Shown here: in pieces, positions 54,590-64,000 of the stretch | Numbering within the stretch: the first letter of the stretch is position 1 | How the letters are laid out: the number at the start of each line of letters is the position of its first letter | Assembly: GCA_902574355.1 (NCBI GenBank) | Contig: CACGNN010000001.1 | Span: 124,001-188,000 of the forward strand | Source of the DNA: an uncultured SAR86 cluster bacterium | GTDB taxonomy: Bacteria > Pseudomonadota > Gammaproteobacteria > Magnimaribacterales > Magnimaribacteraceae | Direction: 5' to 3' | DNA: 64,000 bases | The notes under the pieces: model-generated | The model's input: the letters and a program-made list of their open reading frames with translations, nothing else | Told to the model about the DNA's origin: nothing | Databases searched by the model: none | Program-made: the position numbers and the translations under genes

Positions 54590-55594
54590 ATGTCTGAAGA
54601 ACTCTCTAAATCTTTCATCTCTTATTATTCCAACCTATCTAATAAGGAATTTTCTTTAATAAGTTTTGAAAGAATTTTTGGAGGAGCAAGTCGAGAAACC
54701 TACAAGATTAGACTCAAAGATAGTTTGGGTAGTGAAGAGCGATTAATTTTAAGACTTTCTCAAGAAAGCTCTCTTATAGAAACGGAACAAAGAATAGAAT
54801 ATTTAGCTTATTCCGCTTTTCAAAAATCCGATGTTCCAGTACCAATCTTGATTGACATGTCAGAAGATGATTCCACTTTCAATGCTCCATTCATGTTGAT
54901 GAGAGAGTTGAATGGCAAAGCTGCAAATCCTTTTACACCAAATGGCTACTCTCCTTACGAACAAGATATAGGCATTCAATTCTGGTCAATTCTTGGTGAA
55001 ATAGCTAAAAGGAAAATAGATAACGAAATTTTTAAAACTTTCGCTCAAGATTTGGAAAAACCTTTTTGGAAAACTGAATTAGATAAATGGGTAAAAGTGA
55101 TAGAAGAAGATTCAATAGGAGTAGAACCAATATTAGATGCTGGTATAAGATATTTATATAAGTACCCTCCTAAAGAATCTAAAAATATATGCATGGTTCA
55201 TGGAGATTATAGAAGCGGTAATTTTCTTTATTTTAAGAATAAAATAACGGGGATTCTTGACTGGGAAATGGCACATTTAGGTGATCCCTTAGAAGACCTA
55301 GGTTGGGCATTATCTCCAATTTGGAGCTGGCAAGATAGAGACCGTCCAGCATATTTGATACCTAGAGATGAGGCCATAGAGGTTTGGGAGAATTCCAGCA
55401 ATAGCAAAGTTGATAAAAAAGATCTGGAGTGGTGGGAACTTTTCGCAGCCATCAAAGGCATGGCTATCTGGATCTCAGCTGGAAATGAGTTTAAATCTGG
55501 AAAAAATATTGATCCTATAAATTTATTTTCAGCTTGGATACCTGGCGATATCCATTTAGAAGTAATTTTGAATACGTTGGAAAGTAAAATATGA
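54590..55594 (+). CDS. APH-fold kinase of the ACAD10/11 type
   Basis: 334 aa. Catalytic loop MVHGDYRSGNFLYF, metal site GILDWEMAHLGDPLEDLGWA, which is the pattern of ACAD10/11 N-terminal kinases. N-terminal FGGASRETYKI is the nucleotide-binding loop. In the human enzymes this domain phosphorylates 4-hydroxy-acyl groups. It lies after the P450/RDRSWG genes and overlaps the next gene by 4 bp (ATGA). Confidence 0.85.
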   Translation: MSEELSKSFISYYSNLSNKEFSLISFERIFGGASRETYKIRLKDSLGSEERLILRLSQESSLIETEQRIEYLAYSAFQKSDVPVPILIDMSEDDSTFNAPFMLMRELNGKAANPFTPNGYSPYEQDIGIQFWSILGEIAKRKIDNEIFKTFAQDLEKPFWKTELDKWVKVIEEDSIGVEPILDAGIRYLYKYPPKESKNICMVHGDYRSGNFLYFKNKITGILDWEMAHLGDPLEDLGWALSPIWSWQDRDRPAYLIPRDEAIEVWENSSNSKVDKKDLEWWELFAAIKGMAIWISAGNEFKSGKNIDPINLFSAWIPGDIHLEVILNTLESKI

Positions 55595-56034
55595 AACCAG
55601 ATCTTAATATAGCTCTTTTAAATGCAGCTCAAGAAATAATTAGTAGATTTAGCCCACTAATTGAAGATGAATATGAGAGATCTCGTTTGAGTTCTTGGGG
55701 CGCTCTGATCTTAATATCCGCTATGAAACTTGATGAAGCTGGTGATTCTTTAGATAAAGAAAATCGAGATATTATTGAATGGTTATTATCAAATTCAAGA
55801 ATTAAAGAAAATGAATTGGAAGCACTGAAATCAGCTAACTCAGATGATAACAATATAAGTTTTCTTGATAAAAATAATCAGAAACTAAGACGAATATTAA
55901 CTGATGAAGTAGAGTCTTTAGAGAGTAATGGGCAGAGAGATAAAGTTTTAAGTGCTTACAAACTATTTAGGTCTATGCATCAAAGAAGGAAAGTAAGTGA
56001 TCTGGTAGGTTTACTGCAGCAGAACACTGATTAA
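55591..56034 (+). CDS. Small helical protein coupled to the APH kinase
   Basis: 147 aa, family not certain; it may belong to the DUF6285-like partners of bacterial APH-fold kinases. It is all-helical and charged, with no signal peptide or membrane segment (EIISRFSPLIEDEYERSRL near the N-terminus). Its ATG overlaps the kinase stop (ATGA), a strong sign of a functional pair. Its end overlaps the opposite-strand 39-aa ORF by 4 bp. Confidence 0.6.
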   Translation: MKPDLNIALLNAAQEIISRFSPLIEDEYERSRLSSWGALILISAMKLDEAGDSLDKENRDIIEWLLSNSRIKENELEALKSANSDDNNISFLDKNNQKLRRILTDEVESLESNGQRDKVLSAYKLFRSMHQRRKVSDLVGLLQQNTD

Positions 56035-56150
56035 CTTGTCCATTGCACAAAAGATATGAACCCATAAGCGCCAATTATCATTGGTGCTAAGTAAAGAGTC
56101 GGTAGTATCACCTCAGATACCTTTCTTGCAGTTTTTTCTATTTTTTTCAT
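56031..56150 (-). CDS. Hidden 39-aa single-span membrane protein
   Basis: Too short for the ORF track. Starting at ATG 56150 the minus strand reads MKKIEKTARKVSEVILPTLY, then about 20 hydrophobic residues (LAPMIIGAYGFISFVQ) and a TAA at 56031-56033. It has a basic N-terminus and one transmembrane segment, as in small bacterial membrane regulators. No strong ribosome binding site is present. It converges on the P450 cluster. Chance ORFs of this length are common, but the amphipathic/hydrophobic layout is not. Confidence 0.45.
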   Translation of the reverse strand: MKKIEKTARKVSEVILPTLYLAPMIIGAYGFISFVQWTS

Positions 56151-56247
56151 TCGTTACAATTAATTAAAAATACATCTTATCATTTATAATGATATATGTA
56201 TATAAGTATTGTGAATATATTGTGAAAAACCTGTGAAATGCCTATTT

Positions 56248-57231
56248 TTAAGAATGTTCAATAGAAAATTCAACTATACCAATCCCGTTTTCTCCCCTTA
56301 ATGAGTAAAGAAGATAATTTTTATCATCTTCAAAAAAAATTGCTGGATCTCTAAGCTGATTAACCGGTATATTGATTGCACTTTCAACAGATTCATAATT
56401 TGGTAAAAAAGCACCCTCCCAATCCTTTTCAGGCTTTAGAACCTCAATAGGTTTTGAAGCATTCCACTTATTTGATGGTAATGAAAGGTCAACTATTGAA
56501 AGAAGTATACGTTCTGGCTTGTCTCCTTTTCTGGTGTGAAATACAAGTAATTGATCTTCATAAACCATCACAGCGCTGTGCCTTGTATCTTCTTCCATGA
56601 CTTGATTAATAATAGTGAAATCCTCAATATCTCCATTATTTTTATATATAAAACCAGGCATAGATATTGCGTAATCATCAGCTTTATAGGTAAATTTCCT
56701 AAAATAAGGCCATCCTACTATTTTCTTTTTAGCTTTAAAATTTATACCATCACAGGATGTAGCTACTCTCGTCTTTTGAAGACCAAATTCGTCTAGACCG
56801 TGAAAATATAGAACTATTCTTTGATTGACTTCATCAACATGTGCATCTGGTGAAGCAATATGGGGAATGGTCAAATCATCAATTTTTTTGGGTATATGTT
56901 TGATATGATCAACATGAGCATCTCTTTCTCTCAACTCATTTATGTTGAAATCATCAGGCATTGAAGGTTTCTCATTCAAAAAATAGGAATTTTCAAGTTT
57001 TAAAGTACCACCGCTCAGAATTTTCCATTGACCTTCCAGCTTATCCGAATATGCAAGTTTTATCCTATCTCCTTTATGATCTGCAAAGTACAAATAGTAT
57101 TTTCCTAATGAGTCTTCAATCCAATCAGGTACTTTTATCAAGGAAGGACCATTTATATTAGAGCCGATCTCCTGCTCAAGAAATGGAGGTATTATTGGTT
57201 GATCAACAAAACGAGTAATTTTTATTTTCAC
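56248..57231 (-). CDS. Beta-propeller glycosidase-like protein (GH43/GH32 type)
   Basis: 327 aa from GTG 57231. The sequence has repeating blade-like segments such as NGPSLIKVPDWIEDS, KYYLYFADHKGDRIKLAYSD, VLYFHGLDEFGLQKTRVAT and RDPAIFFEDDKNYLLYSLRG. Asp-rich blade openings fit a five-bladed propeller glycosidase, but the catalytic triad cannot be assigned. No signal peptide, so it would be cytoplasmic. It is divergent from parE. Confidence 0.7.
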   Translation of the reverse strand: MKIKITRFVDQPIIPPFLEQEIGSNINGPSLIKVPDWIEDSLGKYYLYFADHKGDRIKLAYSDKLEGQWKILSGGTLKLENSYFLNEKPSMPDDFNINELRERDAHVDHIKHIPKKIDDLTIPHIASPDAHVDEVNQRIVLYFHGLDEFGLQKTRVATSCDGINFKAKKKIVGWPYFRKFTYKADDYAISMPGFIYKNNGDIEDFTIINQVMEEDTRHSAVMVYEDQLLVFHTRKGDKPERILLSIVDLSLPSNKWNASKPIEVLKPEKDWEGAFLPNYESVESAINIPVNQLRDPAIFFEDDKNYLLYSLRGENGIGIVEFSIEHS

Positions 57232-57343
57232 ATTATTCTTTATCAGTGAAGCTTAATAATAATCCTATGATTGATAGTAATAAATAATTCTTCATCTCTA
57301 AATAATATTTAATTTCTAGTCACTCAGTTTGCTACCCAGAGGT

Positions 57344-57349
57344 TATAAT
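57344..57349 (+). promoter_or_regulatory. -10-like TATAAT close to parE
   Basis: TATAAT ends 13 bp before the parE ATG at 57363. If it functions as a -10 box the leader would be only about six nucleotides, and no Shine-Dalgarno is visible. An ATG inside the gap (57350) is in another frame. Confidence 0.4.
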
Positions 57350-57362
57350 ATGCCAAAACCAA

Positions 57363-59249
57363 ATGGCAAGAGAATATACTGCAAAGTCAATTGAAGTCCT
57401 TTCGGGACTTGATCCTGTCAAAAAAAGGCCGGGCATGTACACCGAGACATCTCGTCCAAATCACCTAGCTCTTGAAGTAATAGATAATAGTATTGATGAA
57501 GCTCTTGGAGGTTTTGCATCTAAGATTAGTGTTTGTTTGTTTAAAGATGGATCTTTGAGTGTAGAGGATGATGGCAGAGGCATGCCTGTTGATATTCATC
57601 CCGATGAGGGGATACCTGCGGTTGAATTGATATTTACTAGATTACATGCTGGAGCAAAGTTTTCTAATGAAGATTATAAATTTTCAGGAGGTCTTCATGG
57701 AGTTGGTGTCTCTGTTGTTAATGCTCTGTCTCTCCATCTTGAAGCAGAGATAAAAAGAGATGGAAAAAAGTATTCAATAAGATTTGAAGATAGTGAAAAG
57801 AAGATAGATCTTAGAACTATCGATAGCGTTGGGCAAAAGAATACTGGCACTAAGGTGACTTTTTTAGCTGACCCACAGTATTTTGATAATGCGAAAATAT
57901 CTGTATCTCAACTAACTGCTGCCTTAAAAGCTAAAGCAGTTCTATCACCAGGTTTAAAAATTTCCTTTTCTGATGAAAATACTGGAAATTCAGAAAGTTG
58001 GTGTTTTGTAGATGGGCTCGCCTCTTATCTATCTGCTTCAAATCAAGGAGGGGAAGTAGTTCCTTCAGATCCCTTTGAAGGTGAGTATCTTTCAGATGAC
58101 GGAGGTCTTACATGGGCACTTCAATGGGTACAAGGAATAGCTGATCCTATATCTGAGAGTTATGTAAACTTAATTCCTACTTCTCAGGGAGGTACGCATG
58201 TTAATGGTACAAGATCAGGACTTACTGAAGCTCTAAAAGAGTTTTGTGATTTTAGGAGTTTAATTCCCAGAGGTGTTAAATTAACAGCTGACGACATTTG
58301 GCTAAACTGCAGCTCTATAATCTCGGCAAAAGTAAAAGACCCTCAATTTACTGGTCAGACTAAGGAAAGATTATCATCTAAGGAATTCTCAAATATTTCT
58401 TCACAAATCATAAAAGACTCTTTCAGCCTTTGGCTCAATCAACATACAGAAGAAGGTGAAACTATTGCTGAAATATGTATTGCTAATGCCCAGGCCAGAC
58501 AAAAGAGCAACAAGAAAGTTGATAGAAAAAAAATAGTATCAGGACCCGCTTTACCAGGAAAATTAACAGACTGTACTAGTGACGATCCAGAACAAGGAGA
58601 ATTATTCTTAGTGGAGGGGGAGTCAGCTGGCGGATCTGCCAAAAGGGCAAGAGATAGAAACTTCCAAGCTATTCTTCCACTCAAAGGAAAAATTATGAAT
58701 ACTTGGGAAGTAGATGTTAGTGAAGTATTAGCTTCTCAAGAGGTAAATAACATTGCAATAGCTCTTGGCGTTGAACCTGGAAGCAATAATTTAGACGGAC
58801 TCAGATATGGCAAAGTTTGCATTTTAGCTGATGCAGATTCAGATGGGCTTCATATTGCCACCTTATTATGTGCTCTTTTCTTGAAACATTTCCGACCTCT
58901 AGTGGAAGCAGGAAGAGTTTATGTTTCGATGCCACCTCTCTATAGAATTGATCAAGGGAAAGATGTTTATTACGCTTTGGATGATCCAGAAAAAGATAAA
59001 TTGGTGGATGAATTACGGAAGAAAAATAAAAGAACAAAAATAGAAGTTCAAAGATTTAAAGGTCTAGGAGAAATGAATGCTTCCCAACTGAGAGAGACTA
59101 CTATGTTGCCTGGAGCTAGAAGACTGGTTCAACTTACAGTTAAAAATGGAGATAAATCATCTCAAATGGTTGATATGTTGCTGTCAAAAAAGAGGTCTCA
59201 AGATAGAAAAGAATGGCTTGAAGATAAGGGAAACTTAGCTAATGTCTGA
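57363..59249 (+). CDS. parE: DNA topoisomerase IV subunit B
   Basis: 628 aa GHKL ATPase plus [33 protein letters not shown] and [15 protein letters not shown] form the ATP site; [19 protein letters not shown] and [10 protein letters not shown] are the metal-binding TOPRIM residues. Length near 630 and the N-terminal [20 protein letters not shown] favour ParE over GyrB (about 800). It overlaps parC by 8 bp. Confidence 0.96.
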   Translation: MAREYTAKSIEVLSGLDPVKKRPGMYTETSRPNHLALEVIDNSIDEALGGFASKISVCLFKDGSLSVEDDGRGMPVDIHPDEGIPAVELIFTRLHAGAKFSNEDYKFSGGLHGVGVSVVNALSLHLEAEIKRDGKKYSIRFEDSEKKIDLRTIDSVGQKNTGTKVTFLADPQYFDNAKISVSQLTAALKAKAVLSPGLKISFSDENTGNSESWCFVDGLASYLSASNQGGEVVPSDPFEGEYLSDDGGLTWALQWVQGIADPISESYVNLIPTSQGGTHVNGTRSGLTEALKEFCDFRSLIPRGVKLTADDIWLNCSSIISAKVKDPQFTGQTKERLSSKEFSNISSQIIKDSFSLWLNQHTEEGETIAEICIANAQARQKSNKKVDRKKIVSGPALPGKLTDCTSDDPEQGELFLVEGESAGGSAKRARDRNFQAILPLKGKIMNTWEVDVSEVLASQEVNNIAIALGVEPGSNNLDGLRYGKVCILADADSDGLHIATLLCALFLKHFRPLVEAGRVYVSMPPLYRIDQGKDVYYALDDPEKDKLVDELRKKNKRTKIEVQRFKGLGEMNASQLRETTMLPGARRLVQLTVKNGDKSSQMVDMLLSKKRSQDRKEWLEDKGNLANV

Positions 59250-61488
59250 AAAACTTGAACAGCAATCTTTAAGTCTTTTTAGCGAAAAGGCATACCTTGA
59301 TTACTCAATGTACGTAATCCTTGATCGAGCTTTACCCCATATAGGTGACGGACTTAAACCGGTACAAAGGAGAATTATCTATGCCATGTCTGAATTAGGG
59401 CTAAGTTCAGCAGCTAAATATAAAAAGAGTGCCAGGACGGTAGGAGATGTAATAGGTAAATTTCATCCTCATGGTGATACAGCCGCTTACGAAGCAATGG
59501 TCCTTCTATCTCAATCTTTCTCAACCAGATATCCTCTTATTGATGGTCAAGGTAATTGGGGCTCCATAGATGATCCAAAATCTTTTGCTGCAATGAGATA
59601 TACAGAGTGCCGTCTCTCGCCATATGCAAAAAGTCTTTTAGAAGAGCTTGGGCAAGGTACTGTAGATTGGGATAGTAATTTCGATGGAACACTTCTAGAA
59701 CCCACTGTATTGCCAGCGAGGTTACCAAATCTATTATTGAATGGTGCTACGGGCATAGCTGTCGGAATGGCCACTGACATACCTCCTCATAACCTAAATG
59801 AAGTTGTAAACGCATGTATTAAAATCCTAGATGAACCTAAAGTTACTGTTGAAGAGCTATATAAAATTATTCCAGGACCTGATTTCCCGACTCAAGCCGA
59901 GATAATTTCATCTGAAGAAGATCTCAAGGAAATTTATCAATCAGGTAGAGGATCAGTAAGAATGAGATCTACTTATAATATTGAAAATGGTGAAATTGTC
60001 ATCACTGCCTTACCTCATCAAACATCAAGTTCCAAGATATTGGAACAAATAGCACTTCAAATGGACGCAAAGAAGCTTCCCATGATAGTAGATTTAAGAG
60101 ATGAGAGCGATGAAGAGAACCCTACGAGATTAGTATTAGTTCCAAAATCTAACAGAGTTGATAAAGATGCAGTTATGAACCATTTATTTGCCACGACAGA
60201 TCTTCAAAAGAACTACAGGGTAAATATGAATCTCATTGGCCTTAATGGTAAACCTCAGACTAGAGATATTAAGCTCGTTCTAAAAGAATGGCTGACATTT
60301 AGATCTCAAACAGTAACGAGACGACTGCAGTTTAGGCTGGACTGGGTTTTAGATAGACTTCATATACTGGAAGGTCTTCTAGTTATTTATCTAAATATCG
60401 ATGAGGTTATTAATATCATCAGAAATGAAGATGACCCCAAGAAAGTATTACAGAAAAAATTTAAATTAAGCGTAGTTCAAGTTGATGCTATTTTAGAGAT
60501 AAGGCTAAGACAATTAGCGAAGCTTGAAGAAATAAAAATAAAAGAAGAACAAGGTAATCTTGACTCTGAGAGGAAAGATTTAGAAAAGTTATTAGGTTCC
60601 AAAAATCGCCTCAAAACTCTTATAAAAAAAGAGTTGAAAGCTGATGCAGAGATTTATGGAGATCAAAGGAATAGTCCTATAGTCACAAGAGAAGAAGCTT
60701 CTGCTTTTGATGAAACAGAATTAATTTCGTCTGATCCAGTTACGGTTGTTTTATCAGAAAGAGGGTGGATAAGGGCTGCAAAAGGACATGATATTGACCC
60801 AGAATCATTGAATTATAGGGAAGGGGATAGTTATTTTTCATCAGCTTTATCAAGAAACAATCAGAATGCTGTATTCTTTGATTCAAAAGGCAAAGCATAC
60901 ACTTTACCTTGTCATTCACTTCCATCTGCAAGAGGACAAGGGGAGCCCCTTTCAGGAAGATTAAATGCAGAATCTGGTGAAACTTTCATGGGAGTAATTT
61001 CTGGAACAACCGAAGAAAAGATTGTCTTAGCAACCTCGTCAGGATATGGATTCTTAGCAAATCTCGGAGACTTGCAAACCAAAAATAAATCAGGAAAAGC
61101 TGCAATAAGGGTTCAAGAGAATGCAAAAGTTTTGATTCCCAAACTAATCGAAGATGAAAAAGATGTTCTAGCTGCCATATCAAATCAAGGTCGTATGTTA
61201 GTCTTTCCTCATTCTGAATTACCTCAATTAGCCAGAGGTAAAGGTAATAAAATTATTGGAATTCCAAAAGCAAACTTTGAATCTGGTGAAGAATTTTTAC
61301 AAGAGTTGGCTGTAATAAGTGAAGGCAGAGAGTTAAAGTTGATAAGTGGAAAAAGACATTTCACAATTAAGTTTAAGGATTTAGAAAATTTTTATGGCAA
61401 CAGAGGACGAAGAGGAAACTTCTTACCAAAAGGCTTTAGAAAAGTCGATAAAGTTGAGGTAGTCACTCCAGAGAACTTACAGTCTTAA
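59242..61488 (+). CDS. parC: DNA topoisomerase IV subunit A
   Basis: 748 aa. [40 protein letters not shown] and the active-site Tyr in [12 protein letters not shown] are diagnostic; a C-terminal beta-pinwheel follows with [12 protein letters not shown]. Length matches ParC rather than GyrA. The residue matching E. coli Ser80 in the quinolone region is Thr (HGDT), a natural variant. It decatenates daughter chromosomes with ParE. Confidence 0.96.
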   Translation: MSEKLEQQSLSLFSEKAYLDYSMYVILDRALPHIGDGLKPVQRRIIYAMSELGLSSAAKYKKSARTVGDVIGKFHPHGDTAAYEAMVLLSQSFSTRYPLIDGQGNWGSIDDPKSFAAMRYTECRLSPYAKSLLEELGQGTVDWDSNFDGTLLEPTVLPARLPNLLLNGATGIAVGMATDIPPHNLNEVVNACIKILDEPKVTVEELYKIIPGPDFPTQAEIISSEEDLKEIYQSGRGSVRMRSTYNIENGEIVITALPHQTSSSKILEQIALQMDAKKLPMIVDLRDESDEENPTRLVLVPKSNRVDKDAVMNHLFATTDLQKNYRVNMNLIGLNGKPQTRDIKLVLKEWLTFRSQTVTRRLQFRLDWVLDRLHILEGLLVIYLNIDEVINIIRNEDDPKKVLQKKFKLSVVQVDAILEIRLRQLAKLEEIKIKEEQGNLDSERKDLEKLLGSKNRLKTLIKKELKADAEIYGDQRNSPIVTREEASAFDETELISSDPVTVVLSERGWIRAAKGHDIDPESLNYREGDSYFSSALSRNNQNAVFFDSKGKAYTLPCHSLPSARGQGEPLSGRLNAESGETFMGVISGTTEEKIVLATSSGYGFLANLGDLQTKNKSGKAAIRVQENAKVLIPKLIEDEKDVLAAISNQGRMLVFPHSELPQLARGKGNKIIGIPKANFESGEEFLQELAVISEGRELKLISGKRHFTIKFKDLENFYGNRGRRGNFLPKGFRKVDKVEVVTPENLQS

Positions 61489-61523
61489 TTTTAAGGACAA
61501 TATACTTTTAATTGGAGAAATTA

Positions 61524-61985
61524 ATGAAAGAAAAATTTCCATCTTTAGGTAATGAGGTAACTATAACCGAAGAAATGTGTGATCTTAACGGTCATATGAA
61601 TGTAATCTATTATGCTCAAATTTTTGAAGATGAGTTTCCTTTTTATTCTAATTTAGGGTTTAACTCCGATTACTTTAAGGAAGGTTATTCATTCTTTACT
61701 CTTGAAATGAATATAAGATATTTGAAAGAGATGAAAAAAGGCGAAATTGCTTTGCCTTGTTTTAGATACTTTGCGATCAAACCAAAATTAATCCATTACG
61801 GAGGGGTTATTCTTAATGAGTCCGGTGAAGTTTCTGCAATAACAGAAAATATTTTGGTCAATGTTGATATGAGTACACGAAGATCCTGTGAGATGAAAGA
61901 TGAAATGATTCAGCATCTTAATGGAATGCTGGATGAACACTCGGCTACAGGAGATGTAGACTTTGAGTTAAGACTAAAGATTTAA
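61524..61985 (+). CDS. Hotdog thioesterase, 4HBT-like
   Basis: 153 aa from ATG 61524, with GGAG six bases upstream; the track's TTG start at 61512 is unlikely. The hotdog signature is CDLNGHMNVIYYAQIFEDEF, followed by LEMNIRYLKEMKKGE. Such proteins hydrolyse acyl-CoA or appear beside carnitine metabolism. The stop overlaps the convergent aldo/keto reductase stop by 4 bp. Confidence 0.83.
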   Translation: MKEKFPSLGNEVTITEEMCDLNGHMNVIYYAQIFEDEFPFYSNLGFNSDYFKEGYSFFTLEMNIRYLKEMKKGEIALPCFRYFAIKPKLIHYGGVILNESGEVSAITENILVNVDMSTRRSCEMKDEMIQHLNGMLDEHSATGDVDFELRLKI

Positions 61986-62950
61986 ATAGATAATAATTCT
62001 TTTTGTATATTCTCATCAATTAAAGGAATAACTTCGGTACTCTCTAGATTTTCTTTTAATTGCTCAAGTTTGGAGGCTCCTAAGATTACTGTCGAGACGT
62101 TTTTATTTAGTAGACACCAGGCTATAGCAAGTTTTGACATGCTGATATTTAACTTTTCTGCAATTGGCGCTAACTTTGTAACTCTTCCCATCCTCTCCTG
62201 ACCTCGATCAGACTCCACCATACTTTTTTTCAGCCATTCATAACCAGACAAGGTTGCTCTAGAGCCCTCTGGAATACCATCAAGATATTTTCCTGTTAAA
62301 GCACCGGAAGCTAAAGGAGACCAGATAGTAGTACCGAGACCATACTTCTCATAGAGTGGTCCGTATTCGTTCTCAAATCTATTTCTATCGAGCAGGTTAT
62401 ATTGTGGTTGCTCCATAGAAGGAGGAGTTAAGTGATTCGTAAAGGCAAATTCATATGCTTCTGTAATTTCTTCAGCAGTCCATTCTGAAGTTCCCCAATA
62501 CAAAACTTTACCCTGAGTAACTAGATTATGCATAGCCCAAACAGTTTCGCCTATGGGTGTATCAGGGTCAGCCCTGTGACAGAAAAAGAGATCTAGATAA
62601 TCTACTTGTAGTCTTTCCAGTGCTTGATGACAGGCTTCGGTTATATGCTTTCTGCTAAGGCCGATTTGAGTTGGTAACGGATTTTCTTTAGCTCCAAAGA
62701 ATACCTTTGAAGAGACGCAATAAGAATCTCTAGGATTTGTTAGGGCTTTTAATGCCTTACCCATTACAATCTCAGACTCTCCTCTTTCGTATCCTTCGGC
62801 ATTATCAAAGAAGTTAATACCTGCGTCTAAGCAAGTTCCAAACATAGACTCAGCAAGTTTAGTATCTACTTGTTTATTGAAAGTTACCCATGATCCAAAT
62901 GAAAGTTCTGAAACTTTCAGACCTGATTTGCCTAAATTTCTATATTTCAT
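61982..62950 (-). CDS. Aldo/keto reductase (Kv-beta-like)
   Basis: 322 aa TIM barrel. Catalytic residues are in FDNAEGYERGESE (Asp, Tyr), SSKVFFG (Lys) and DLFFCHRADPDTP (His); the C-terminal NADPH region includes VILGASKLEQLKENL. The YERG and FCHR motifs resemble the potassium-channel beta-subunit group. Substrate unknown. It lies 1 bp after argD on the minus strand. Confidence 0.9.
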   Translation of the reverse strand: MKYRNLGKSGLKVSELSFGSWVTFNKQVDTKLAESMFGTCLDAGINFFDNAEGYERGESEIVMGKALKALTNPRDSYCVSSKVFFGAKENPLPTQIGLSRKHITEACHQALERLQVDYLDLFFCHRADPDTPIGETVWAMHNLVTQGKVLYWGTSEWTAEEITEAYEFAFTNHLTPPSMEQPQYNLLDRNRFENEYGPLYEKYGLGTTIWSPLASGALTGKYLDGIPEGSRATLSGYEWLKKSMVESDRGQERMGRVTKLAPIAEKLNISMSKLAIAWCLLNKNVSTVILGASKLEQLKENLESTEVIPLIDENIQKELLSI

Positions 62951-62951
62951 A

Positions 62952-64000
62952 TTATTCCTCTAATAAAACTTGTTTTAATATCTCAACACCTTTTTCTATT
63001 TCCGAATTCGAGATATTTAGAGCAGGAGCTAATCTAAGGCAATTTGAACCTGCGGAAACCAAGATTAAGCCTTGTTCATATGCTTGATCTAAAACTTCAT
63101 TAGCACTTTTATCTACTAAATCGCAACCAATCCATAATCCCGCCGACCTTATATCTGAGAAGATTCCCTGAGTTTCTAACTCAGATAAGAGATTTAAAAA
63201 TAATTTCTCCTTTTCACTGACATCACTAAGAAATTTTTCATCACTCACTATATTTAATACTTCATGAGCGACTGCACAGGCAATTGGATTGCCTCCAAAA
63301 GTTGAGCCATGAGTGCCTGGCTTCATACTCTCACCAATTACTTTTGTCGTTAGTGTGGCTCCAATAGGTATTCCACCACCTAATCCCTTGGCAGATGTCA
63401 CTATGTCCGGTTGAATGTCATAGTTCATGTATCCATAGAGGCTTCCCATTCTACCAACTCCACTTTGTACTTCGTCAATTATAAGAAGAGCACCTTTTTC
63501 AGACGTCACCTCATGTAGTTTTGTCATAAAGTCATTCGTCGCTTTGAAGACTCCAGCCTCTCCTTGAACTGGTTCAAGAATAACAGCTGCAGTTTTATCC
63601 GTAATAAGCTCATCTAAACATGACAAGTCATTAAATAATCCGTGCTTGATCCCAGGCATTAGGGGTTCGAATCCATTCCTATGCATTTCAGAACTACCTA
63701 GAGATATATTTAAAAGGGATCTTCCATGAAAAGAGTTTTGAAAAGAAACTATTTCATTTCTATTTTCATTTCTCGAAGAGTGATATTTTCTAGCTATTTT
63801 TATAGCAGCTTCGTTAGCCTCTGATCCCGAATTACTAAAAAAAATATTTTCTGCAAAAGTTAACTCAGTTAGCTTATTAGCTAATTTAATCGCTGGCTCA
63901 TTTGTTAAGTAATTACTAAGATGCCATATTTTTTTTGACTGATCTGTCAGTGCCTTGACAAGAGAAGGGTGAGAATGACCTAAGGAATTGACGGCTATTC
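62952..64000 (-). CDS. argD: Acetylornithine/succinyl-DAP aminotransferase, partial 5' end
   Basis: The track starts at Met 63686, but the same frame stays open to the window edge with clear class III aminotransferase sequence: NSLGHSHPSLVKALTDQ, FFSNSGSEANEAAIKIARKY, and SFQNSFHGRSLLN. Further on are EPVQGEAGV, IIDEVQSGVGRMG and the PLP-binding Lys in SAKGLGGGIPIGA. ArgD transaminates acetylornithine in arginine synthesis and the DAP analogue in lysine synthesis. The N-terminus lies beyond position 64000. Confidence 0.92.
   Translation of the reverse strand, partial: IAVNSLGHSHPSLVKALTDQSKKIWHLSNYLTNEPAIKLANKLTELTFAENIFFSNSGSEANEAAIKIARKYHSSRNENRNEIVSFQNSFHGRSLLNISLGSSEMHRNGFEPLMPGIKHGLFNDLSCLDELITDKTAAVILEPVQGEAGVFKATNDFMTKLHEVTSEKGALLIIDEVQSGVGRMGSLYGYMNYDIQPDIVTSAKGLGGGIPIGATLTTKVIGESMKPGTHGSTFGGNPIACAVAHEVLNIVSDEKFLSDVSEKEKLFLNLLSELETQGIFSDIRSAGLWIGCDLVDKSANEVLDQAYEQGLILVSAGSNCLRLAPALNISNSEIEKGVEILKQVLLEE

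Noticed and set aside
59480-59530. Quinolone-resistance change in ParC (Thr at the Ser80 position)
   Set aside because: Thr occurs naturally at this site in many bacteria; the sequence alone does not indicate resistance.
57363-61488. gyrB/gyrA
   Set aside because: Lengths (628 and 748 aa), adjacency with an 8-bp overlap, and motif details fit parE/parC.
63684-63686. ArgD starting at Met 63686
   Set aside because: The frame continues upstream with unmistakable aminotransferase motifs to the window edge, so that Met is internal.

Overview
The window looks like a chromosomal stretch of a streamlined, AT-rich marine gammaproteobacterium. I infer a SAR86-like lineage from gene order and gene content: lptD divergent from amgK-murU, rpe-trpEGDC, fis-purH-purD, dnaG-rpoD-tRNA, a TPP-riboswitch TonB receptor with PnuT, and many acyl-CoA dehydrogenases and APH-fold kinases. 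No database comparison was possible. Coding density is very high, no gene-free stretch exceeds about 200 bp, and I see no transposase, prophage or CRISPR.

Region 1-7.5 kb: the 5' part of lptD (minus strand), then a plus-strand train of amgK, murU, rpe, trpE, trpG, trpD and trpC, covering cell-wall sugar recycling, pentose phosphate and tryptophan synthesis. Region 7.5-11.7 kb (minus): an RRM RNA-binding protein, coq7 (ubiquinone), purD, purH and fis. Region 11.8-17.75 kb (plus): rsmE, gshB, ruvX, dnaG, rpoD and a CAU tRNA wedged between two stop codons. Region 17.7-22.8 kb: a membrane-anchored GST-like protein, a DUF411 protein, a DUF1826 protein with an apparent Fe(II)/2-oxoglutarate oxygenase signature next to a CobW/ZigA-type zinc GTPase, a YeiH-type membrane protein and an unknown exported protein.

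Region 22.8-34.6 kb is accessory-like: HNH nuclease, GH5-like hydrolase, alpha/beta hydrolase, histidine phosphatase, APH-like kinase, photolyase/cryptochrome with DUF3429, tRNA-Lys(CUU), NTF2-like and TPR proteins, a PsiE-like protein, a penicillin-acylase-type lipoprotein and a glycine-zipper lipoprotein. Region 34.6-42.8 kb is lipid or acyl catabolism: serine hydrolase, a paired acyl-CoA dehydrogenase, a thioesterase, an SDR without the usual catalytic Tyr/Lys, an amidase, and an ACAD10/11-like dehydrogenase behind a perfect 17-bp palindrome. Region 42.9-45.7 kb is a thiamine-uptake module: TPP riboswitch, TonB receptor, PnuT. Next come katG, coaD, mutM, a dehalogenase-like hydrolase and tolC.

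Region 51.7-56.2 kb is the most system-like accessory cluster: peroxiredoxin, cytochrome P450, a protein with an RDRSWG motif, an APH-fold kinase, a small unknown protein and a hidden opposite-strand 39-aa membrane ORF. The plus-strand genes are spaced -4 to +4 bp. The window closes with a beta-propeller protein, parE-parC, a hotdog thioesterase, an aldo/keto reductase and argD (partial). The most interesting inference is that the P450, the APH-like kinases and the ACAD10/11-like dehydrogenases form a dispersed hydroxylate-phosphorylate-eliminate route for hydroxylated acyl compounds.
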